Part shown: piece after piece, positions 25,670 to 33,696 of the stretch
Layout: the number at the start of each line of letters is the position of its first letter
Numbering within the stretch: position 1 is the first letter of the stretch
Assembly (NCBI RefSeq): GCF_006094435.1
Contig: NZ_CP034783.1
Location: 2,631,001 to 2,695,000, forward strand
Direction: 5' to 3'
DNA length: 64,000 nt
Source: Pseudomonas sp. MPC6
GTDB lineage: Bacteria > Pseudomonadota > Gammaproteobacteria > Pseudomonadales > Pseudomonadaceae
Notes under the pieces: generated by a model
The model's input: the letters and a program-made list of their open reading frames with translations, nothing else
What the model was told of the DNA's origin: nothing
Databases searched by the model: none
Translations under genes and position numbers: made by a program

Positions 25670-26983
25670 TCAACGCACCGCTTTACTACCCGGCAACCTG
25701 AGCTCCACGCACAAACCCCCGCCTTCACGATGACTCAAGGTCAACGAACCCCCGAGCGCCAACGCCAATTGCTGCGCAATCGCCAACCCCAGTCCGGTGC
25801 CGCCGGTGCTGCGGTTGCGGGAATTTTCCACGCGGTAGAACGGCTCCATCACATGCGCCAGTTCCTCTTCGGCAATGCCGGGGCCACGGTCCATCACCTT
25901 CACCGACAAACTGCCATCGGCCTTCGACTCCACCCATAACTCGGCGGCGCCGGCGAACTTCAGTGCGTTGTCCGTCAGGTTCACCAGTACCCGGCGCAGG
26001 GCATGGGGCCGGGTATCGATCACCGCTGCGCTTTTGCCGCCCAGCTGCACGTCCTTGCCCATGTCCTGATAGTCGAACACCAGGCTGTCGAGGAACGAAT
26101 CCAGATCGGTGCGGCGACTCTCCTCGGTGGCACCGTGAATGCTGCGGGCGTAGGCCACGCCTTCGCGCACCAGGTGTTCCATTTCGCCGAGGTCGTTCCA
26201 CAGTTTGTCTTTTTCGCTGGAGTCGTCCATGAATTCGGCGCGCAGTTTCATGCGGGTGATCGGGGTTTGCAGGTCGTGGGAGATCGCCGCCAGCAGCTGC
26301 ATGCGTTCCTTGAGGTAGGCGGCGATGCGTGCCTGCATGGCATTGAACGCCTTGGCGGCATGGGCGACTTCGGTCGGACCTTTCTCGTCCAGGTGTACCG
26401 CGTGGGTGTTGGGGTCCAGGGTCTCCACCGCCTGGGCGAGGCGGGTGAGGGGGCGGATGGCGATTCGCACGGCCAGCCAGGTGCAGGCGATCATCAGCGC
26501 CAGTTGGCCCAGCAACATCATGGGCAACCACGGCGACAACGGCAGCATCGACGGTCGTACATCGATGGTCACCGGGCTGCCGTCAGCCAGCTTCAGGTGG
26601 ACCTGGAAGTGTTTGATCGGACCGGGAATGTCGGTAACGGTCATCGGGTAGTCCTTGCCGATGGCGTCCTTGATCGAGGTCACCGCCATGGGGGTGTCGC
26701 TCATGGGCATGCCCGGTGAGCCCTCGTCGAGCAAATAGCGGTAATTGCGCCGTTCCAGTTGTTGCAGCCAGCTGGCACGTTCTTCGGCCGGCAAGCGGTC
26801 GAGGATGGCGATGGAGGTCGATACGTCGGTTTCCAGATTGCCCAGCATGGTGTTTTTCGCGCTTTCGTAACGTTCGTAATACTGCGCGCCAAAGGACAAG
26901 GCCTGCGCCAGGATCAGGCCGATCAGAAAAATCAGCGACAACCGCGAGGCGAGGGTGCGGGGCCAACGTATCGCGAAGTTCAT
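25670..26983 (-). CDS. sensor histidine kinase (EnvZ-like)
   Basis: This 437-residue inner-membrane kinase has a first transmembrane helix (about 13-32), a periplasmic sensor region (about 33-150), a second helix (about 152-173), HAMP (174-225), a DHp domain with phospho-acceptor His236 in AAISHDLQTPITRMK, and a HATPase domain with N-box LTDNALKF, DRGPGI and GTGLGLAI. Its start overlaps the response-regulator stop by four bases (ATGA), so the two form an operon, with the regulator first. The signal is unknown; the neighbouring genes for MNIO, DUF2790 and a thiol-redox protein make envelope metal or redox stress plausible. Confidence 0.93.
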   Translation of the reverse strand: MNFAIRWPRTLASRLSLIFLIGLILAQALSFGAQYYERYESAKNTMLGNLETDVSTSIAILDRLPAEERASWLQQLERRNYRYLLDEGSPGMPMSDTPMAVTSIKDAIGKDYPMTVTDIPGPIKHFQVHLKLADGSPVTIDVRPSMLPLSPWLPMMLLGQLALMIACTWLAVRIAIRPLTRLAQAVETLDPNTHAVHLDEKGPTEVAHAAKAFNAMQARIAAYLKERMQLLAAISHDLQTPITRMKLRAEFMDDSSEKDKLWNDLGEMEHLVREGVAYARSIHGATEESRRTDLDSFLDSLVFDYQDMGKDVQLGGKSAAVIDTRPHALRRVLVNLTDNALKFAGAAELWVESKADGSLSVKVMDRGPGIAEEELAHVMEPFYRVENSRNRSTGGTGLGLAIAQQLALALGGSLTLSHREGGGLCVELRLPGSKAVR

Positions 26984-27720
26984 GATGGCGCACCCAGCAC
27001 TTCCACCGGCAGGGAAAATACATAGCCTTCACTGCGCACGGTCTTGATGTACGCCGGCTCGCGGGCGTCGTCCAGCAAGCGCTGACGCAGGCGACTGACC
27101 AGCAAGTCGATGGAGCGGTCGAACAGGTCGGCGTCGCGGCCCTGGGTCAGGTTCAGCAGTTGGTCGCGATTGAGCACCCGCTGCGGATGATCGAGGAACA
27201 CCCGCAGCAGCCGATATTCGGCGCCGCTGAGCGCGACCATGGTGCCGTCGTCATCGAGCAGGTGCCGGGCGGAAGTGTCCAGGCGCCAGCGGCCGAAGGC
27301 CAGCAACCGCCCGCTTTCGGTGACCACCAGGTTCGGCGGCAGCATCCGCGTGCGGCGCAGTACAGCGTTGATACGCGCGAGCAATTCACGGGCGGCGAAC
27401 GGTTTGACCAGGTAATCGTCGGCGCCCATTTCCAGGCCGATGATGCGGTCGGTTTCATCGTTGCGGGCGGTGAGCATCAATACCGGAGTGGCCTTGTGTT
27501 TGCCGGCGCGCAACTCGCGGCAGAGCATCAGGCCATCGTCGCCGGGCATCATGATGTCGAGCACGATCAGGTCCACCGGCGTGGATTCGAGGAACGCGCG
27601 CATTTGCCGCCCATCCGCCACGACGGTGGTGCGCAGGCCGTTCTTTTTCAGGTAGTTGCCTACCAGCTCTCGAATTTCGCGGTCATCGTCCACGATGAGA
27701 ATGTGATCGACGTGTTCCAT
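26980..27720 (-). CDS. OmpR/PhoB-family response regulator
   Basis: This 247-residue regulator has a receiver domain with Asp55 as the phosphorylation site (VLDIMMPG), the acidic pair near 11-13 (IVDDD), and Lys106 in YLVKPF. The C-terminal winged helix (about 150-240) contains LSGAEYRLLRVFL and DRSIDLLVSRLRQRL. I start at the ATG of MEHVDHIL since AGAGG precedes it; an earlier in-frame start adds eleven residues. The upstream region carries two TGTATC direct repeats of 10-bp period, the layout such regulators bind, suggesting autoregulation and control of the divergent DUF2790 gene. Confidence 0.93.
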   Translation of the reverse strand: MEHVDHILIVDDDREIRELVGNYLKKNGLRTTVVADGRQMRAFLESTPVDLIVLDIMMPGDDGLMLCRELRAGKHKATPVLMLTARNDETDRIIGLEMGADDYLVKPFAARELLARINAVLRRTRMLPPNLVVTESGRLLAFGRWRLDTSARHLLDDDGTMVALSGAEYRLLRVFLDHPQRVLNRDQLLNLTQGRDADLFDRSIDLLVSRLRQRLLDDAREPAYIKTVRSEGYVFSLPVEVLGAPS

Positions 27721-27790
27721 GGGGCCAGGCCTCTGTAGATGGGGATGTCGCACAGTCTATCGAGCCTTGGCCCGCCTGCCCGCAGCCCTT

Positions 27791-27806
27791 TGTATTGCAG
27801 TGTATC
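27791..27806 (+). promoter_or_regulatory. direct-repeat operator TGTATT-N4-TGTATC
   Basis: Two hexamers start ten bases apart, 71 bp upstream of the regulator start. With the flanking T the 17-mer matches the copy at 27858-27874 at 15 of 17 positions. Confidence 0.65.
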
Positions 27807-27858
27807 TGCTGTAGCAGCGGATACATGCAGACGCAAAAACACCGTTTTTCCATGGTTT

Positions 27859-27874
27859 TGTATCGCTGTGTATC
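27859..27874 (+). promoter_or_regulatory. direct-repeat operator TGTATC-N4-TGTATC
   Basis: Second copy of the tandem site, 150 bp upstream of the DUF2790 start. It shares hexamer, spacing and orientation with 27791-27806 and 22200-22215, as expected for one OmpR-type regulator with several targets. Confidence 0.65.
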
Positions 27875-28024
27875 AGAGGGCGGCTTTGATACGTATCGAT
27901 TTACACGCGCCTGTTTTCGACACAGACGAGATACCTCGCGGGCTTTTAATAGGTTCCATCGAGGCAAGCCAGGACGCCTCGGCCCAACCAACGATTGACC
28001 CATTGAAGCCTTGAGGAAACCACC

Positions 28025-28288
28025 ATGAACACCAAAGCCGTCGTCGCCGCCTGCCTGTTTGCCGCACTGAACATCTGCACCCTGTCGGCCCGCGCCGAAG
28101 CCGATGTCACCCCTCAAACCTACACCTACGGCACAAACCTGGACATCAAGAAGGTGATCTCGATGAAACAGGACGCCACGCCTTCCTGCGGGATTGTAAA
28201 TGCCCAGCTGACCTACCTGGACTCCGGGAATAAAACCCAGGTACTGGACTACCGCAAATTTGCCGACGGCTGCAACGACGACAACTGA
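28025..28288 (+). CDS. exported DUF2790 protein
   Basis: This 87-residue protein has a signal peptide ending SARA|EADV near residue 24 and a short mature domain with YTYGTNLDIKKVISM, two Cys residues (in SCGIVNAQL and FADGCND) and a QLTYLDSGNKTQVLDY strand pair. It belongs to the Pseudomonas-restricted DUF2790 family of unknown function; the two Cys could form one disulfide in the periplasm. GAGGAAA precedes the ATG. It faces away from the two-component operon and is probably under its control. A paralogue lies at 55955-56227. Confidence 0.88.
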   Translation: MNTKAVVAACLFAALNICTLSARAEADVTPQTYTYGTNLDIKKVISMKQDATPSCGIVNAQLTYLDSGNKTQVLDYRKFADGCNDDN

Positions 28289-28336
28289 GTCCTTTGCTGG
28301 CCGATTGCCCAACCTTTTTGAAACAGGAAGAACATC

Positions 28337-28549
28337 ATGAACAACCTATCGCGTTTTCTGACCGCCGCTGCCTTCTCCCTGGCCGGCGCCGCCGCCCATG
28401 CCAATGCCGCCGTGGAACAAGGTAGTTGTGGCAGCAGCACCTGCTTCCAGCTGACCCCGGTGGCGAAGCAGGGCGCCGATGCCTTGCTGGCACAGGACGG
28501 CTCCGGCCGTACGCCGCAGGGGCAGCAGCTGGATAACCAGACTGCCTGA
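28337..28549 (+). CDS. small exported Cys-containing peptide
   Basis: This 70-residue peptide has a signal sequence ending HANA|AVEQ near residue 24. The mature part is about 46 residues with a CGSSTC pair followed by a Gln/Gly/Asp-rich polar tail. AGGAAG lies eight bases before the ATG, and it follows the DUF2790 gene by 48 bp, so both are probably on one transcript. I do not recognise a family. A short exported peptide with paired cysteines could be a redox or metal ligand, or a substrate of a peptide-modifying enzyme, but nothing here proves either. Confidence 0.7.
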   Translation: MNNLSRFLTAAAFSLAGAAAHANAAVEQGSCGSSTCFQLTPVAKQGADALLAQDGSGRTPQGQQLDNQTA

Positions 28550-28561
28550 ATCAACACGGTC

Positions 28562-28837
28562 CCCCCCCTGTAGGAGCTGGCTTGCCAGCGAAGACGGCGG
28601 CACATTCAACATGGATGTTGACTGGCAGATCGCTTTTGCTGGCAAGCCAGCTCCTACAGGGGGCCAGCTTTGCGGCGAAGACGGCGGCACATTCAATATG
28701 GATGTTGACTGACAGATCGCTTTCGCTGGCAAGCCAGCTCCTACAGGGGGCCAGCTTTGCGGCGAAGACGGCGGCACATTCAACATGGATGTTGACTGAC
28801 AGATCGCTTTCGCTGGCAAGCCAGCTCCTACAGGGGG
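28562..28837. repeat. three tandem 87-bp REP units
   Basis: A paired REP whose internal unit (AAGACGGCGGCACATTCAA, starting at 28591, 28678 and 28765) is repeated three times with an 87-bp period, each ending in the GGCAAGCCAGCTCCTACAGG element. The copies differ by a few bases only, so the expansion is recent. It sits in the leader of the DipZ-like gene. Confidence 0.9.
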
Positions 28838-28879
28838 GATGTGTGTGAATCGCCATCCTCGTATTTTCAAGGTGATCCC

Positions 28880-30109
28880 ATGTTACTCATCGCGTTCCTG
28901 GGCGGCATATTGACCGTCCTCAGTCCCTGCATCCTGCCGGTCGTGCCGTTCCTGTTCGCCGGGGTCGACCGCACCCGGTCCTCGATTCTGCTCACCCTCG
29001 GCGGCATGGTCCTGACCTTCGCCCTGATCTCCAGCCTGGCGGTGGTCAGCAGCGAGTGGGTGGTGCAAGCCAACGACACCGGCCGGCACGTGGCCCTGAT
29101 CGTGATGGTGCTGTTTGCCCTGTCGCTGATTTCCGCACGCATCGGCGGTTGGCTGGCGCGTCCATTCGTACTGCTCGGCAATCGTATCGACCCTGAGACC
29201 CGCAGGGTGTCCGGCCCGCTGAGCTCGGTGATGATCGGCGTCGCCACCGGCCTGCTGTGGGCGCCATGCGCCGGCCCGATCCTCGGCGTCATCCTCACCG
29301 GCGCCATGCTGCAAGGCGCCAATGCCCAGACCAGTCTGTTGCTGGTGGCGTACGGCCTGGGCAGCGCGTTGTCCCTGGGCACCCTGATCTTCGCCGGTCG
29401 CGGCCTGGTCAATCGCTTGAAAGCGTCGATCCCGGTCACCGGCTGGCTGCGTCGGGGTGCCGGTGTGGCCGTGCTGGCCGCGGCGGCGGTGATCTCCACC
29501 GGTGCCGACAAGACATTGCTGGCCGGCACCTCGTCCGAAGCCCTCGGCAGCCTCGAGCAAGGAATGCTGGAAACCGTACCGAAAGTGGTCGATTACTTCG
29601 TCAGCAAGGTCAAGGCCGACTCGTCGATGGATAACGCCAAAGGTGCCATGCCATCGCTCTCCGGCGCGGTCGAATGGCTCAACTCGCCAGCGCTGACCAA
29701 CGAGTCGCTGAAAGGCAAAGTGGTGCTGGTGGATTTCTGGACCTACGACTGCATCAACTGCCAGCACACCCTGCCGTACGTGAAGGACTGGGCGAAGAAG
29801 TATGAGAAGGACGGCCTGGTGGTGATCGGCGTCCATACCCCCGAATACGGCTTTGAACGCATCATCGCCAACGTCAAGGATCAGGTGAAGAAGCTCGGCA
29901 TCACCTACCCGGTGGCGATCGACAACAACTATGCGATCTGGCGCAACTTCGACAACCAGTACTGGCCCGCTCACTACCTGATCGACGCCAAGGGCCAGGT
30001 ACGTTTCACCCACTTCGGTGAGGGTCGCTATGAGACCCAGGAGAAAATGATCCAGCAGTTGCTGGAAGAGGCCAAGGCCGACGCCAAAACCCTCGCTCCA
30101 GCTGCTTGA
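28880..30109 (+). CDS. CcdA-thioredoxin fusion protein (DipZ/DsbD-like)
   Basis: This 409-residue inner-membrane protein moves reducing equivalents outward. Residues 1-210 form a CcdA/DsbD-beta type helix bundle with the redox Cys pair Cys17 (LSPCILP) and Cys130 (WAPCAGP). A periplasmic TlpA-like domain (about 265-400) carries an unusual CINC active site (Cys291, Cys294) in FWTYDCINCQHTLPY. That WTYxCINC form is typical of the DipZ branch rather than DsbD (whose gamma domain reads CVAC). The start MLLIAFLGG has AGGTGA upstream. It follows the DUF2790 and small-peptide genes, past the REP array, and may service exported thiols in that set. Confidence 0.93.
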   Translation: MLLIAFLGGILTVLSPCILPVVPFLFAGVDRTRSSILLTLGGMVLTFALISSLAVVSSEWVVQANDTGRHVALIVMVLFALSLISARIGGWLARPFVLLGNRIDPETRRVSGPLSSVMIGVATGLLWAPCAGPILGVILTGAMLQGANAQTSLLLVAYGLGSALSLGTLIFAGRGLVNRLKASIPVTGWLRRGAGVAVLAAAAVISTGADKTLLAGTSSEALGSLEQGMLETVPKVVDYFVSKVKADSSMDNAKGAMPSLSGAVEWLNSPALTNESLKGKVVLVDFWTYDCINCQHTLPYVKDWAKKYEKDGLVVIGVHTPEYGFERIIANVKDQVKKLGITYPVAIDNNYAIWRNFDNQYWPAHYLIDAKGQVRFTHFGEGRYETQEKMIQQLLEEAKADAKTLAPAA

Positions 30110-30117
30110 AGCTTGAT

Positions 30118-31110
30118 TCAATGGCTCACAGGCTGCGCGCCGTGGGCCATTGGTTTTTTCTCCTGACTGCGCCGCCACGCCGCCGGGGGCGCCCCGAACT
30201 CACGACGGAACGCCCGGCTGAACGCCGTGTCGGTCTGGTAACCCACTTCTTCGGCAATCCGCATCAATGAACTGTTGCTGCTGCGTAACAGGTTCGCCGC
30301 CAGCAACATCCGCCACTGCGTCAGGTACTGCATCGGCGAAATCCCTACCAGCAGCTGAAAGCGCTCCGCCAACACCGATCTTGAGGTGCCGGCGGTGCGC
30401 GCCAGCTCTTCCAGCGTCCAGGCATGACAGGATTTATTGTGCAGCGCATTCAGGGCGGCGCCGACGATCCGGTCGTTCACGCCCGCCAGCCAACCGGTCC
30501 GGCCTTTGCCCTGTTCGTGCATGTACAGGCGCAACACCTCGATGAACAACACCTCGGCCAGCTTGGCCAGGACACCTTCGCCACCCGCGCGCGGCGAGCG
30601 AGCTTCGGCCAGCGCGTAACGCACCGAGGATTCCAGCCAGATCCCGGCATTCGAACCACGTACGTTGACCCTCACTATGGGCGGTAACCCGTTCAGCAGC
30701 ATGCCCGCCAGCCGTGTGTCGCACGCCAGATAGCCGCACACCAGGCGCGTGACCGCACCACCTCCGCCATAACTCAACTGCCGGGGACGGCGCGCCAGCA
30801 CCACATCCAGTCGGGAGCCGGTGGCGGGCGTAAGTCCCGGCCTGGAACTCATGCGATGGGCGTCTCCCTGGGGGAACACCACCACGTCGCCAGCCGTCAG
30901 CAGAAGGGGCGGATCAGCACCCAGCTCGACGTAACACTCGCCTTCGGTGATCAAGTGAAAGATCACCACCCGTTCGGCGCCAGGCTCCAGGAAGGGCGCC
31001 GCGGTGTCGGCGCTGGGCGACTGGTAGCACCAGGGTGCGGTGAACCTGGCATTGATGAAGATCGCGCCGACCAGGCGGACGACGCGCAGGGTCTGAGACA
31101 GGGCGTCCAT
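30118..31110 (-). CDS. AraC-family regulator with N-terminal cupin (AraC_binding_2-like)
   Basis: This 330-residue regulator has a cupin-like ligand domain (about 1-180) and a C-terminal double HTH (about 225-320: LEELARTAGTSRSVLAERFQLLVGISPMQYLTQWRMLLAANLL). The start MDALSQTLRVVRLVG matches where such proteins begin. It is divergent from the DUF4242-methyltransferase pair, and two 14-nt direct repeats 21 bp apart lie between them, so these genes are the likely target together with itself. The effector is unknown. It converges with the DipZ gene with only eight bases between the stops. Confidence 0.9.
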   Translation of the reverse strand: MDALSQTLRVVRLVGAIFINARFTAPWCYQSPSADTAAPFLEPGAERVVIFHLITEGECYVELGADPPLLLTAGDVVVFPQGDAHRMSSRPGLTPATGSRLDVVLARRPRQLSYGGGGAVTRLVCGYLACDTRLAGMLLNGLPPIVRVNVRGSNAGIWLESSVRYALAEARSPRAGGEGVLAKLAEVLFIEVLRLYMHEQGKGRTGWLAGVNDRIVGAALNALHNKSCHAWTLEELARTAGTSRSVLAERFQLLVGISPMQYLTQWRMLLAANLLRSSNSSLMRIAEEVGYQTDTAFSRAFRREFGAPPAAWRRSQEKKPMAHGAQPVSH

Positions 31111-31193
31111 GATGGTTTTCCCCTGTGTTCGGGGGCAGCTTTTCAAGGGTGAGCTTGATTGTGAGCCCGTCGCGGCAGAAGGTGAAATCTCCG

Positions 31194-31228
31194 GACGATC
31201 GGACAGGGTTGGCCGACGATCGGGCAGG
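31194..31228 (+). promoter_or_regulatory. direct-repeat operator for the AraC-type regulator
   Basis: GACGATCGGACAGG (31194-31207) and GACGATCGGGCAGG (31215-31228) differ by one base and are offset by 21 bp, two helical turns. AraC-type proteins bind such repeats on one DNA face. They lie about 80 bp upstream of the DUF4242 start. Confidence 0.65.
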
Positions 31229-31307
31229 ACGCCGCCGTTCCCCGGCGCGATAGTTGGCACACAGGGTCAGCCGACCCTGTCATCAATAACAAGAATGAGA
31301 GGTTGCC

Positions 31308-31577
31308 ATGCCGAAGTTCGTCATAGAACGCGAGATTCCAGGCGCTGGAACACTGTCAGAACGGGATCTGAAAGCCATCTCGCAAAAGTCCTGCAGGGTC
31401 TTGCGCGATCTGCCGGAAGTACAATGGCTGCAGAGTTACGTCACCGGTGACAAAATCTACTGCGTGTACATCGCGCCGAATGCGGAGCTCATCCGGGAGC
31501 ATGCCAGGCAGGGTGGTTTCCCCGCCAACAGCGTATCCCAGATCATGAACATCATTGACCCCACGACGGCGGAGTAA
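31308..31577 (+). CDS. DUF4242 (SCO4226-like) small protein
   Basis: This 89-residue protein has the DUF4242 ferredoxin-like fold pattern: MPKFVIEREIPGAG at the start, LSERDLKAISQKSC, WLQSYVTGDKIYCVYIAPNAELIREHARQGGFPANSV. A Streptomyces member (SCO4226) binds nickel; others have no known role. A GAGAGGTTGCC ribosome site precedes the ATG. It is the first gene of a probable two-gene operon with the methyltransferase, divergent from the AraC-type gene. Confidence 0.87.
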   Translation: MPKFVIEREIPGAGTLSERDLKAISQKSCRVLRDLPEVQWLQSYVTGDKIYCVYIAPNAELIREHARQGGFPANSVSQIMNIIDPTTAE

Positions 31578-31628
31578 TCGAGCGCCCCGTTGCCGGTCCA
31601 TTGTTCCAACCCGCCAGAGACAGTCTCC

Positions 31629-32441
31629 ATGAGTACACCCATTGATCTTACTGCCCTGAAAAACCGTCAGATGGCCTCCTGGGCCAGCGGCGACTATGCC
31701 GTGATCGGTACCACGTTGCAGATCGTCGGCGAGGAATTGGCCGAAGCCTGCGACCTGCTCTGCGACGAACGCGTGCTCGACGTGGCCGCCGGCAATGGCA
31801 ATGCGACGCTGGCCGCCGCACGCCGTGGTTGCCATGTCACCTCCACCGACTACGTGGCCGCGCTGCTCGAACGCGGCGAAGACCGGTCCAGGGCAGAGCG
31901 CCTGGAAGTGACATTCCAGGTGGCCGATGCCGAGGCGTTGCCTTTCGACGATGCCAGTTTCGACGCCGTACTGTCGACCTTCGGTGTGATGTTTACGCCG
32001 GACCAGGCCAAGGCCGCCGCGGAACTGGCGCGGGTCTGTCGTCCTGGCGGCCGGATCGGCCTGGCCAACTGGACGCCCGAAGGCTTCGTCGGCCAGATGT
32101 TCAAGACCCTGGGCCGGCATCTGCCGCCACCACCGGGGGCGCAACCGCCTTCGAACTGGGGCACCGAGGCCTGGCTGCACTCGCACTTCGATGAGCGCGA
32201 CTTTCTGCTGCAGGTCACGCGCAAGCATTTCAACTTCCGCTACCGCTCGGCCGCGCATTTCATCGACACGTTCCGCACCTGGTACGGCCCGGTCCACAAG
32301 GCGTTCGCGGCACTGCCCCCCGAAGGTGCACAGGCCTTTGAAGCTGACATGACCGAGTTGCTGAACCGCTTGAACCGGGCGGGAGACAAGTCGCTGGTGG
32401 TGCCGAGTGAGTACCTCGAGGTGGTCATCACAAGGCGTTGA
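31629..32441 (+). CDS. class I SAM-dependent methyltransferase
   Basis: This 270-residue protein shows the Rossmann motifs of the UbiE/Methyltransf_11 type: VLDVAAGNGNATLAAARRG near residue 50, STDYVAALLERGEDR, VADAEALPFDDASFDAVLSTFGVMF, and LARVCRPGGRIGLANWTPEG. The C-terminal part carries an extra helical region. AGAGACAGTCTCC precedes the ATG of MSTPIDLT. It is 51 bp after the DUF4242 gene and probably under the AraC-type regulator. The substrate is unknown. Confidence 0.87.
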   Translation: MSTPIDLTALKNRQMASWASGDYAVIGTTLQIVGEELAEACDLLCDERVLDVAAGNGNATLAAARRGCHVTSTDYVAALLERGEDRSRAERLEVTFQVADAEALPFDDASFDAVLSTFGVMFTPDQAKAAAELARVCRPGGRIGLANWTPEGFVGQMFKTLGRHLPPPPGAQPPSNWGTEAWLHSHFDERDFLLQVTRKHFNFRYRSAAHFIDTFRTWYGPVHKAFAALPPEGAQAFEADMTELLNRLNRAGDKSLVVPSEYLEVVITRR

Positions 32442-32460
32442 ACCTGGTTAACACGGACAA

Positions 32461-32553
32461 TGTAGGAGCTGGCTTGCCAGCGAAAGCGATCTGTCAGTCA
32501 CATCAATGTTGGATGTGCCGCCGCTTTCGCTGGCAAGCCAGCCCCTACAGCGG
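32461..32553. repeat. paired REP
   Basis: Facing TGTAGGAGCTGGCTTGCCAGC-type elements between the convergent methyltransferase and Usp genes. Confidence 0.85.
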
Positions 32554-32568
32554 CCGTGTGCGTCGCAG

Positions 32569-33495
32569 CTATTCATCCAGCCGCTCGGTATACACCACCC
32601 ACACACTGCACGGCATCTTGTACAGCAGGTGCTCCACCGTGCTGCCGATCAGCCGGCCCAGCCCGCGATGGCCGACCCGCCCCATGACAATCACATCGGT
32701 GTCATAGGCCTCGGCAAAGCGGATCAGAACCTTGCCCGGACTGCCCATGATCATGTGCCGCTGTTCCGGCGAGATGCCGTTGCGCTCGGCCAGTTCGTGG
32801 AAGGCGTCTTCCTGGTAGTCGTACAGGGTCTTGGCCTTGCCCGACGAGAAAAACGCCGACCCGTTGTCGAAGCCGAACTCGTCCGCACTGATCGAGGACA
32901 GATCGTAGGCATACACCACGTCGAGCTCGGCGTTGCAGGCGCTGGCCAGTTTCGCCGCCTCATGCAGGATCCGATCGTTGAAGGTCTTGTAGTGATCGTC
33001 GCGATGGAAGGGATCGACCGCGGCGACGATCTTGCGTGGCAAAGCGTGCACCGCGTGGCTGACGAAGTGTAAAGGTACCGGACACTCACGCAGCAAATGC
33101 ACATCGAGCGGGGTGAACATCAGCCGAGACCACAGTGATTCATGCTCCAGCGCCTTGATCAGCACGTCCATCGGCTGCTCCTTGAGGTGCAGCAGGATTT
33201 CCTTCAGCGGGCTTTCGACCCAAGCCACCTCGGTGGTGACGTGCACACCGATCTTGCGCAAGGGCCGAGCCTGTTCCTCCAGCCACTGCCGATGGCGATC
33301 GACGTAGCCCAGGCGCATCTGCTCCAAAGCCTTTTCGTTGACCAGACTGGCAGTCGCCAGCCCCTCCAGATAATCGAAAGCGACGATGTGCAACGCCGCA
33401 TCTTCGGCCTTGGCCAACGCCGCGGCGCGGTCGAAGGCGGGGCTGTGTTCCATCAGGGGCGAGGCGACCAGCATGAATCGTGATTGCTCAGACAT
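32569..33495 (-). CDS. tandem universal stress protein (UspE-like)
   Basis: This 308-residue cytosolic protein contains two Usp domains (about 5-145 and 153-300). The second has the ATP-binding-type signature GSPGKVLIRFAEAYDTDVIVMGRVGHRGLGRLIGSTVEHLLYKMPCSVWVV; the first is degenerate. This matches UspE-like proteins that support survival under stress, oxygen limitation or stationary phase. GGGAGGTTTGTC precedes the ATG. It is divergent from the alcohol dehydrogenase gene, and anaerobic control by ANR is common for such proteins, although I see no convincing ANR box here. Confidence 0.9.
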   Translation of the reverse strand: MSEQSRFMLVASPLMEHSPAFDRAAALAKAEDAALHIVAFDYLEGLATASLVNEKALEQMRLGYVDRHRQWLEEQARPLRKIGVHVTTEVAWVESPLKEILLHLKEQPMDVLIKALEHESLWSRLMFTPLDVHLLRECPVPLHFVSHAVHALPRKIVAAVDPFHRDDHYKTFNDRILHEAAKLASACNAELDVVYAYDLSSISADEFGFDNGSAFFSSGKAKTLYDYQEDAFHELAERNGISPEQRHMIMGSPGKVLIRFAEAYDTDVIVMGRVGHRGLGRLIGSTVEHLLYKMPCSVWVVYTERLDE

Positions 33496-33696
33496 GACAA
33501 ACCTCCCGTGGGTTGACGAGCAGGTGGCGGCACCACTGTAACGACCAGGGGTTGCGACCTTGCCGCCCGATGTGCAGTCATTTCATAGCCATTCAATCCC
33601 TAAGTATTGACCATGATCAACCTCCCGTCCGTCAACCTGGCGCAGGCTGCGGTTCGTGCTGAACTCATGTGCACGCGCACACTTGGGAGAATTGCC

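Larger units (their letters stand above)
27721..28024. other. divergent promoter region, response regulator/DUF2790
   Basis: A 304-bp region between the leftward two-component operon and the rightward DUF2790 gene. It holds two direct-repeat operators (listed separately), a reversed GATACA at 27820-27825 and no gene. Confidence 0.6.

Noticed and set aside
28337..28549. The small Cys peptide as the proven substrate of the MNIO enzyme
   Set aside because: It has a signal peptide and a CxxxxC pair, but it is 3 kb away past convergent genes and does not show a bufferin-type Cys pattern, so I keep it only as a hypothesis.
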